From contig NC_087075.1 in the NCBI RefSeq assembly GCF_026151205.1, positions 1,667,911-1,731,910 of the forward strand: DNA of 64,000 nucleotides, read 5' to 3'. The notes under the pieces were generated by a model that saw only the letters and a list, made by a program, of their open reading frames with translations, was not told the DNA's origin and ran no database searches. A program made the position numbers and the translations under genes. This stretch comes from Bolinopsis microptera. Lineage: Eukaryota; Ctenophora; Tentaculata; Lobata; Bolinopsidae. Of this stretch, positions 15,101 to 27,100 are shown piece by piece; positions within the stretch are counted from its first letter, which is position 1; the number at the start of each line of letters is the position of its first letter.

Positions 15101-18100
15101 CTTAAGGGATCTTTGACAGTCAACAACGGTAATAAAAGCTTACATGGTGGCATTTTTCAACGTTTTCTTATAAAAATGGTTCAATATGGCGTCGTATGTG
15201 AATAGAGTACGAATAAATCTACTTTCATACATATTTTCGTTATTTAATATTTTTTTCCATCGGAACAGCGGAAAAGTAAACAACCTTACAGATTATGACG
15301 CTCCTACCTGACACTTAAAACTATAATAAGTCACCCATCAAAATTCAATGACCAGCTTCATTACCAATTTCAGTGTTTCTTGTGAATTTGTTTTTGTAAT
15401 TCTTAGGAAGAGCAATATTAATTCTGATACCCTCAAGTTTGAGATCTAGTAGGATAACAGTTAATTATGAAGAAAAAGAAATTATAATGAAATATATAAT
15501 AGGTCTGATGCACAAAATTTATAGCTCATTTCCGTTCTTGTCGTTCATTCAATAGTTGTACATTTTCGAAAATACTTTATCATGCCAACAACCCAATATT
15601 ATGATGATTACAGTAATAAGACTGCTCATGGCATTAAAAGTGATGCTGTAAGATACACTTGGGCCGGATACTATCTATTCGCTTTTGCCTCATCTATAAT
15701 AGGAGACACAACCATTCTGATAGCATCCATAAAGTACAAAGCCTTTAAACTTCACCGAGTCATCATTGTCGTCATCCAGCACATGGCATTCTGTGACCTG
15801 ATGGTATCTGCTACCGTCATTCTCCCAAAGATGGTCTCTGTCGTCTCTGATAAGTGGGTGCTAGGAAACTTCCTCTGCTACTTGTACTCCTATGCACAGT
15901 TCTTTTCATACCTGACGAGTATGTTTCTCATCTGTGCCATGACAACCAGCAAGCTACTCCTCCTGAAATATCCCTTCCAATTTGGAACAACCACTTTGAA
16001 GAAAGCACACTTGATCTGCGTGACATGCTGGTTGGCAGCTTTCATCTTACCTGTGACAATCCTTCTAGTAGATAAAGATGATGTTTTCTTTTCGTATAGG
16101 GGCTATCAATGCGAATATGGTTTCTCATTAGAGGTTTGGCACTATCTGAGGCCTTTTTTGGCAGTGCTATTTGGATTTATTCCAACATGCCTGGTTGTAT
16201 TAACCACACTTTGTTTGCTGATTGAAGCCAGAAAAGTCGTTTCCCGGAGCAGAGAAAGTTTGAAGTGGCAGGGGATCGTGACAACAGTCCTTACAGCGAC
16301 AGTCTTTTGCTTGTCTCTCCTACCATACGTTGCTTATATGGTTGGGGAATCTATCGTTAGTGTAGATGACAAGAGCAAGAGTTCATTCCACACCACGTTT
16401 TATAGAGTTGCCATCGCGTTCCAGTCTTTAAACACCATCAGCAACTTCTACATCTATAGTCTGACCGTGTCTAGCTTTAGAGCATTTATCTGGTTGAAAA
16501 TGCAGATGTCTTATCAGTTCGTTATCAACGTAACAACTTCTACAAGTCATGGTAATAAAACATTTATGTATGAATATTAACACTATGGATATTTATTTAT
16601 CAACCTTATTGTCCTGACATCGGGTTTTTAATTGAATAAGGGTCGTTCACATATTACGTAATCACTTTTTGGCCAATTTTCAGCCCCCTCCCCCTCTGTA
16701 ATCATTTTTACACATAGCTATTGTGTCAAATTACACTAGCGTAATCATTTGGAAACCCCCTCCCCCTTGGCTGATTACGTAATATGTGAACAACCCCATA
16801 GCTACGGATATTTTATATTAACAACGAGGTTTTTTGTAAAGTTCTTTTTTTTCAGAAGACAGGGCGAGAACTGTACTGAACCGAGGAAGGGCGAGAACAG
16901 AACCGGACTTTGGAAATGTGAATGAAGGGAGTCAACAAACTCCAGTTTGATTGTGATACAGTCAACCAGAACATTGTTAGAGACACTAGAATACCATATT
17001 TAAAGATACTTTTAGTATTATTAGCACATAATACTCAATTTCAAAAACAAGTCTTGGTATTTAAATATTGTTTCATTTCAAGAATGATGAATATTAATAC
17101 TATCGATATTTATTTATCAACCATAGTGTCCTGACACAGGGATTTTATTCGAATAGCTACGGATATTTTACCACGACAATAAGGTTTTTGTACAGTTTTT
17201 TTTCTTCAGGAGGAAGGGCGAGTGGCACAGCAAGCACAGAAGCGAACACTGGAAACATGAATGAAGGTAGTCAACAAACTCCAGTTTGATTGTGATACGG
17301 TGAACCAGAACATTGTTAGAGACATTAGAATACCATATTTAAAGAGACGTGTAGCACAATGTATGAAATTTCAAAAACAATGTCAAATTTGTTATCTGGA
17401 ATGTTTGTAAACAAATCGTAACTTAATTACAAAAAACATAAACTAATCTACAGATGTTTAAACTGCACCAATGTTTTGTGAACACTGTGTTAATATTTTA
17501 GTTGTTGTTCTACGTTGATTAACCGATTGGCAGTCAGATTGTGTCTTTCAAATTAAGCCCAAAAACAATTCTTATATGATACCCCTTAATGTATTGTGTT
17601 AATATCACGTAAAACGTTATTGAGCTTTGTTCTTTACATATTTAATCACTATTGTTTATCGTTTTTAAGGTACCTAACTATGTTTACATAGAAAAGCTTT
17701 TCTATCGTAATTAATATTCTGGTTAACAGATCTTTATCTTTAAAATTTAAGTTAGTTAAGGTCAATTACAATTCCGATTATGATATTTCGTGTGATTTCA
17801 TTTTGTGATTTTTTTATTTTTTATTATTGAAATCTAACTGTAGTTTAAATACGTTTTACAAACTATTGCCAATACTTGAATAAAAATTAATTAAGTTCAA
17901 TTTTTGTCAATTTGTATTTCTTCTTGCTCAGCCCTAATTTTGGTCCTCTGTCCTATGCCACACTTAATTCAATATTTTGATCATATTAAAAACTGGAAAT
18001 AACGACAATTTTGATCTTTATTCTTATTTTACTTGTTTACTCTTGTTATCCTACATCAGAAACCTGAAGGGATCTTTGACGGTCAACAACGGTAATATTT

Positions 18101-21100
18101 CAAAAAAATTAATCTTTTAAATAGTTGTAATATACGGGTTCCTGCTAGTAGTTGTAATATAAGATCATTTTATACATTCCTAAGACCTGACGAATTAGAA
18201 AACACTTTCCTCCCAAGTGTGTTATCATATTATGATTTAAACCTGTTACTGCGTAAGAACCTACAAATCTGTAAATTGAGTAGCAAAACTGCTCCATGTC
18301 CCCTCAGGATATAAGAAATGGGTTAATCACAAGATGTATAGACCATTTCTGTTCTTGTCGCTCATTCAATAGTTGTACATTTCTGCAAATACTTTATCAT
18401 GCCAATAACCCAATATTATGATGATTACAGTAATAAGACTGCTTATGGCATTAAAAGTGATGCTGTAAGATACACTTGGACCGGATACTATCTATTCGCC
18501 TTTGCCTCATCTATAATAGGAGACACAACCATTCTCATAGCATCCATAAAGTATAAGGCCTTTAAACTTCACCGGGTCATCATTGTCATCATCCAGCACA
18601 TAGCATTCTGTGACCTGATTGTATCTGTTACCAACATTCTCCCAAACATGGTCTCTATCATCTCTGATAAGTGGGTGCTAGGAAACTTCTTCTGCTACTT
18701 GAACTCCTATACAACGTACTTTACCAACCTGACAGGTGTGTTTCTCATCTGTGCCATGACAACCTGCAAGCTGTTACTCTTAAAATATCCCCTCAAATTG
18801 GGAACAACCACTTCGAAGAAAGCACACTTGATCTGCTTGGCATGCTGGTTGGCAGCTTTCATGTTACCTATGACACTCCTTCTCGTAGATAAAGATGATA
18901 TTTCCTTTTCGTTTAGGGACTATGGATGCGATTATGGTTTCTCGTCAGAGGTTTGGCACTATCTGAGGCCCTTTGTGGCATTGCTATTTGGATTTACTCC
19001 AATATGCCTGGTTGTATTAACCACCCTTTGGTTGCTGATTGAAGCCAAAAAAGTCGTTTCCCGGAGCAGGGAAAGTTTGAAGTGGCAGGGGATCATGACA
19101 ACAGTCCTTACAGCCACAGTCTTCTGCTTGTCTCTCCTACCATTCGTCGCTTACCGTGTTGGGGAATCTATCGTTAGTGTAGATGACAAGAGCAAGAGTT
19201 CATTCCACACCACGTTTTATAGAGTTGCACTCTCGCTCCTGTTTTTAAACACCATCAGCAACTTCTACATCTATAGTCTGACCGTGTCTAGCTTCAGAGC
19301 ATTTATCTGGTTGAAAATGCAGATGTCTTATCAGTACACTATCAACGTTACAACTTCTACAAGTCATGGTAATACAAAATTAATTTATGAATATTAATAA
19401 TATGGATATTCATTTATCAACCCTATTGTCCTGACAGCGGGTTTTTAATTGAATATGGGTCGTTCACATATTACGTAATCACTTTTTGGGCAATTTTCAA
19501 CCCCCTCCCCCTCCCCACTCTGTTATCATTTTTACACCTAGCTATTCAAATTACACTCACGTATCTGCCAAAACCATCATGGCCCATGTGGAAGGGAGCC
19601 TTGACGTTGTTTATCACTCGGATCTTTTATATTAACAATGAGGTTTTTTTGAACGGTTCTTTTTTTCAGGAGGAAGGACGAGAACAGAACCGGACGTTGG
19701 AAACGTGAATAAAGGGAGTCAACAAACTCCAGTTTGATTGTGATACGGTGACCCAGAAAATTATTAGCGACATTAGAATACCATATTTGAAGAGACGTGT
19801 AGCAGAATGTACTAAATTTCAAAAACTATGTAAAATTTGATATCCGGAATGGTTGTAAAAAAATCGTAACTTAATTACAAAAAACATAAACTAATCTAGA
19901 GAAGTTTAAACTGCACCAATGTTTCGTGAACACTGTGTAAACGTTTTGATTGTTGTTTTACGTTGATTTACCTATTGGTGGTCAGATTGTGTCTTTCAAA
20001 TTAAGCCCAAAAACAATTCTTATATGAGACACCTTTATGTAGTGTGTTAATATCACGTCATTGAGTTTTGTTCTTTACATATTTAATCACTATTCTGTAT
20101 CGTTTTTAAAGTGTCTTACTAAGTTTGAGTATAAAAGCTTTTCTATCGTAATCAATCTTCCAGTTAACAGAACTTCATCTTTAAAATTCGAGTAAGTTAA
20201 GGTAAATTACAATTCTGATTATGATATTTCGTGTGATTTCATTTTGTGATTTTATTATTTTTTATTATTGAAATCTACGGTAACTGTAGTTTTAATATGT
20301 GTTACAAACTATTGCCAATACTTAAATAAAAAATTAATTAAGTTCAAATTTTGACGGTCAACAACGGTAATATTTCAAAAAAATGAATCTTTTAAATAGT
20401 TGTAATATATGGGTTCCTTTTAGTAGTTGTAATATAAGATCACTTTATACATTCCTAAGACCCGGCGAATTTGAAAACACTTTCCTCCCAAGTGTGTTAT
20501 CATATTATGATTTAAACCTGTTACTGCGTAGGAACCTACAAATCTGTAAATTGAGTAGCAAAACTGCTCCATGTCCCCTCAGGATATAAGAAATGGGTTT
20601 ATCACAAGATGTATAGACCATTTCTGTTCTTGTCGCTCATTCAATAGTTGTTCATTTCTGCAAATAATTTATCATGCCAACAACCCAATATTATGCCGAG
20701 TACAGTAACAAGACTGTGTATGGCATTGAAAGTGATGCTATAAGATACACTTGGGCCGGATACTATCTATTCATCTTTGCCTCATCTATAATAGGAGACA
20801 CAACCATTCTCATAGCATCCATAAAGTACAAGGCCTTTAAACTTCACCGAGTCATGGTTGTCGTCATCCAGCACATAGCATTCTGTGACCTGATTGTATC
20901 TGTTACCTACGTTCTCCCAAGGATGGTCTCTATCATCTCTGATAAGTGGGTGCTAGGAAACTTCCTCTGCTACTTGTACTCCTATGCACAGTTCTATTCA
21001 AACCTGACGAGTATGTTTCTCATCTGTGCCATGACAACCAGTAAGCTACTCCTCCTGAAATATCCCCTCCAATTTGGAACAACCACTTCGAAGAAAGCAC

Positions 21101-24100
21101 ACTTGATCTGCGTGGCATGCTGGTTGGCAGCTTTCATCTTACCTGTGACGCTCCTTCTCGTAGATAAACATGATGTTTTCTTTTCGTATAGGGGCTATCA
21201 ATGCGAATATGGTTTCTCATCAGAGGTTTGGCACTATCTGAGGCCTTTTTTGGCAGTGCTATTTGGATTTATTCCAACATGCCTGGTTGTAATAACCACC
21301 CTTTGTTTGCTGATTAAAGCCAGAAAGGTCGTTTCCCGGAGCAGAGAAAGTTTGAAGAGGCAGGGGATCGTGACAACAGTCCTTACAGCCACAGTCTTCT
21401 GCTTGTCCCTCCTACCATACGTTGTTTACAGTGTTCGGCAATCTGTCGTTAAAGTAGATGACAAGAGCAAGAGTTCATTCTACACCACGTTTTATAGAGT
21501 TTCACTCTCGCTCCTGTATTTAAACACCATCAGCAACTTCTACATCTATAGTCTGACCGTGTCTAGCTTCAGAGCATTTATCTGGTTGAAAATGCAGATG
21601 TCTTATCAGTACATTACCAACGTGGAAACTTCTACAAGTCATGGTATTTAATTATTGATATATGAATAATGAATATTAATACTATGGATATTTATTTATC
21701 AACCTTATTGTCCTGATAGCGGGTTTTTAATTGAATAGTGGTCGGTCACATATTAATTAATCACTTTTTGGCCAATTTTCAACCCCTCCCCCCTCTGAAA
21801 TCATTTTACAGTATCAAAATTACACTCGCGTATCAGCCAAAACCAACATGGCCCATGTGGAAGGGGGCCTTGACGTTGTTTACCACTTGGCCCTGCATCC
21901 GAAGCAGGGACAAAAGGATTTCGCGGCGATTTTGGCCAAATTTCGCGATACCGCGAAATTTAACAGGCTATACATTAAACTATACATAAAATTTGTCGCG
22001 GAGAATGGAAATTTCGCGATTTCGTACATGCCGCGAAATCCTTTTGTCCCTGATCCGAAGCTGACGGTCGGCCTCCACTAATAGCTAGTGTGTCAAAATT
22101 ACACGAGCGTAATCATTCGGAAAACCCCCTCCCCCTTGGCTGATAACGTAATATGTGAAGAACCCTATAGTTACGGATATTTTATATTAACAATAAGGTA
22201 TTTTGTACGGTTCTTTTTTTCAGGAGGAAGAACGAGAACCGTACAGAACCAAGGAAGGGCGAGAACAGAACCGGACGTTGGAAACGTGAATGAAGGGAGT
22301 CAACAAACTTCAGTTTGATTGTGATACGGTGACCCAGAACATTGTTAGAGACATTAGAATACCATGTTTTTATTGTTTTAAGATACTTTTAGTATTATTA
22401 GCACAATATTGAATATACTCAATTTGAAAAACAAGTCTTCATCATTTCAAGAATGATGAATATTAATACTATCGATATTTATTTATCAACCTTATTGTCC
22501 TGACACAGGGATTTTATTCGAATAGCTACGGATATTTTACCACGAAAATAAGGTTTTTGTACAGTTTCTTTTTTCAGGAGGAAGGGCGAGTGGCACAGCA
22601 AGCACAGGAGCGAACACTGTACGAAATTTTGATATCTGGAATGGTTGTAAACATATCGTAACTTAATTACAAAAAACAATAACTAATCTACAGATGTTTA
22701 AACTGCACCAATGTTTCGTGAACACTGTGTTAACGTATTAGTTGTTGTTCTACGTTGATTAACCGATTGGCAGTCAGATTGTGTCTTTGAAATTAAACCC
22801 AATAACAATTCTTATATGAGACCCCTTTATGTAGTGTGTTAGTATCACGTAACACGTTATTGAGTTTTGTACTTTACATATTTAATCGCTATTGTTTATC
22901 GTTTTTAAGGTATCTTACTATGTTTGAGTATAGGAGCTTTTCTATTGTAATCAATATTCCAGTTAACAGAACTTCATCTTTAAAATTTGGGTTAGTTAAG
23001 GTCAATAACAATCCCGATTATGGTTAGGATATTTCGTGTGATTTCATCTTGTGATCTTATTATTTTTTATTATTGAAATCTAACTGTAGTTTTAATATCT
23101 TTTACAATTTACAAACTATTGCCAATACTAGAATAAAAAATTAATTAAGTTCAATTTTTGTCAATTTGCTGACAGCCCTAATTTTGGTCCTCTGTCCTAT
23201 GCCAAACTTAATTCAATATTTTGATCATATTAAACAACAATTTTGATCTCTATTCTTATTTTACTTGTTTACTCTTGTTATCTAACCCAGAAAGCTTAAG
23301 GGATCTTTGACAGTCAACAACGGTAATAACAGCTTACATGGTGGCATTTTTCAACGATTTCTTATAAAAATGGTTCAATATGGCGTCGTATGTGAATACA
23401 GTACGAATAAATCTACTTTCATACATATTTTCGTTATTTAATCATTTTTTCCATCGGAACAGTGGAAAAGTAAACAACCTTACAGATTCTGACGCTCCAA
23501 CCTGACACTTAAAACTATAATAAATCACCCATCAAAATTCAATGACCAGCTTCATTACCGATTTCAGTGTTTCTTGTGAATTTGTTTATTTAGAATTTAC
23601 ATAATGGAATGATGTCTATACGTGTAAATTCTAGCATGGCAAAAAGCCCTGCGTTTGGCGTTTGACCAGTGGACAAAAGTTCGCACATGACCTGTCACTG
23701 CGTGGGAACTGGGTACAACTGCCGAGTGCCGGTAGGCCTCTAAGTCTAGGGAACCTATAAATCTGTAAATTGAGTAGCAAAACTGCTCCATGTCCCCTCA
23801 GGATATAAGAAATGGGTTAATCACAAGATGTATAGCTCATTTCTGTTCTTGTCGCTCATTCAATAGTTGTTCATTTCTGCAAATAATTTATCATGCCAAC
23901 AACCCAATATTATGCCGAATACGGTAACAAGACTGTGTATGGCATTGAAAGTGATGCTATAAGATACACTTGGGCCGGATACTATCTATTCATCTTTGCC
24001 TCATCTATAATAGGAGACACAACCATTCTCATAGCATCCATAAAGTACAAGGCCTTTAAACTTCACCGAGTCATGGTTGTCGTCATCCAGCACATGGCAT

Positions 24101-27100
24101 TCTGTGACCTGATTGTATCTGCTACCAACGTTCTCCCAAGGATGGTCTCTGTCATCTCTGATAAGTGGGTGCTAGGAAACTTCTTCTGCTACTTGTACTC
24201 CTATGTAAGGTACTATACCTACGTGACGAGTATGTTTCTCATCTGTGCCATGACAACCAGCAAGCTGCTCCTCCTGAAATATCCCCTCAAATTTGGAACG
24301 ACCACTTTGAAGAAAGCACACTTGATCTGCGAGGCATGCTGGTTGGCAGCTTCCATCGTACCTATGGCACACCTTCTCGTAGATAAAGATGATGTTTTCT
24401 TTTCGTATAGGGACTATGGATGCGATTATGGTTTCTCATCAGATATTTGGCACTATCTGAGGCCTTTTGTAGCATTGCTATTTGGATTTACTCCAATATG
24501 CCTGGTTGTATTAACCACCCTTTGGTTGCTGATTGAAGCCAAAAAAGTCGTTTCCCGGAGCAGAGAAAGTTTGAAGAGGCAGGGGATCGTGACAGCAATC
24601 CTTACAGCGACAGTTTTCTGCTTGTCCCTCCTACCATATGTTGCTTATTTGATCGGGGAATCTATCGTTAGTGTAAATGACAAGAGCAAGAGTTCATTCC
24701 ACACCACGTTTTATAGAGTTGCAGTCTCGCTCCTGTCTTTAAACACCATCAGCAACTTCTACATCTATAGTCTGACCGTGTCTAGCTTCAGAGCATTTAT
24801 CTGGTTGAAAATGCAGATGTCTTATCAGTTCATTATCAACGTAACAACTTCTACAAGTCATGGTAATAAAACATTTATGTATGAATATTAATACTATGGA
24901 TATTTATCAACCTTATTGTGTCCTGACAGCGGGTTTTTAATTGAAATTAGCTACGGTTATTTTATTCTAACAAGGTGGTTTTTTGTACAGTTCTTTTTTC
25001 AGGAGGAAGGGCGAGAACCGTACAGAACCAAGGAAGGGCGAGAACAGAACCGGACGTTGGAAACGTGAATGAAGGGAGTCAACAAACTCCAGTTTGATTG
25101 TGATACGGTGACCCAGAACATTGTTAGAGACATTAGAATACCATATTTAAAGAGACGTGTAGCACAATGTACGAAATTTCAAAAAAAATGTCAAATTTAA
25201 TATCTGGAATGGTTGTAAACATATCATAACTTAATTACAAAAACAATAAACTAATCTACAGATTTTTTAACTGCACCAATGTTTTGTGAACACGGTGTTA
25301 ACGTTTTAGTTGTTGTTCTACGTTGATTAACCGATTAGCGGTCAGATTGTGTCTTTCAAATTAAGCCCAAAAACAATTCTTATATGAGACCCCTTTATGT
25401 ATTGTGTTAATATCACGTATCACGTTATTGAGCTTTGTTCTTTAAATATTTAATCGCTATTGTTTATCGTTTTTAAGGTATCTTACTATGTTTGAGTATG
25501 AAAGCTTTTCTATCGTAATCAACATTCCAGTTAACAGAACTTCATCTTTAAAATTCGATTAAGTTAAGGTCAATTACCATTCCGATTATGATTAGGATAT
25601 TTTGTGTGATTTCATTTTTGATTTTATTATTTTTTATTATTGAAATCTAACTGTAGTTTTAATATCTTTTACAATTTACAAACTATTGCCAATACTAGAA
25701 TAAAAAATTAATTAAGTTCAATTTTTGTCAATTTGCTGACAGCCCTAATTTTGGTCCTCTGTCCTATGCCAAACTTAATTCAATATTTTGATCATATTAA
25801 AAACTGGAAATAACGACAATTCTGATCTTTATTCTTATTTTGCTTGTTTACCCTTGTTATCCTACATCAGAAACCTGAAGGGATCTTTGACTGTCAACAA
25901 CTGTAATATTTCAAAAAAATGAATCTTTTAAATAGTTTTAATATACGGGTTCCTGCTAGTAGTTGTGATATAAGATCACTATTTATTTATACATTCCTAA
26001 AACCCGGAGAATTTGAAAACGGTTTTCCCTCAAGTGTGTTATCATATTATGATAATGGATACGCAATAATGTAATCACAATTTCATGAAGGTAGCAATTT
26101 CCAAATGATTTTTATTGAGTAATGACTAGCTTATGATTGATAATTTGTTGGGTCATAACGTCACAAATTGGGTATCATATTTTAGGGTTCAATTCCCAGG
26201 AGATAAAGATATCAGCCGAGGTCTCATTTTGTTGAGTAATAAATGAAATATGGATAATAGAAATCAAAGTGTTGCGCAACTCGAAATTTAATACCGTTTC
26301 TGAACGATGTGAAAGTCGAAAGCGACGATGCCGGTAACGTTGCCAATAGGAAGTACGGTTTGAGAAAGGACGTTGGTGACGTCAGTGGGGTCCAGTACCA
26401 CGTGCAATAATTCCTGACCACGTGCTATGAGCAGTCTGTGATCTGGCTCTGCGGGGAGATGTTTCGTTGATAGTTGGGTCTAATAACATGTTATTATTGA
26501 AACTGATCGTAATTGTAATTGTAATTGTAATTGTAATTGTAATTGTAGTTGTAATTGTAATTGTGATTGTAGTTGTAACTAACCAATGCACGTGACCCCA
26601 TCCTCGTTGAGCACAAAGTGAGAAGTACACCCGCACACTCTCGTCAGGTCTGGTTTTGCAAAACACAGATGTGTGCAGCCTCCGTTATTTGAGGTGCAGC
26701 CTGTCTTTATACCTGGTGTTGTTTAAAGTAAAAGTTATGAAAGTGGATAATAGTCACACTTTTTAAGAAACACCCTGTGCAGTGTACGTATATATAATAC
26801 TGGTTTAAGATAAGGTGTTTTGTAGATTGTGAGCGGGTATATTTGAGAAGCTGGGAATATCAGGAGTCTGGACTCTGGAGCTGGGGAAGATGTTATTACC
26901 TGTTGGTTGCCGGGAGGAGTGCACAACTTTAATACCGTGATATTACCTGTTGGTTGTCGGGAGGAGTGCACAACTTTAATACCGTGATATTACCTGTTGG
27001 TTGCCGGGAGTAGTGCACAACTTTAATACCGTGTTATTACCTGTTGGTTGCCGGGAGTAGTGCACAACTTTAATACCGTGTTATTACCTGTTGGTTGCCG

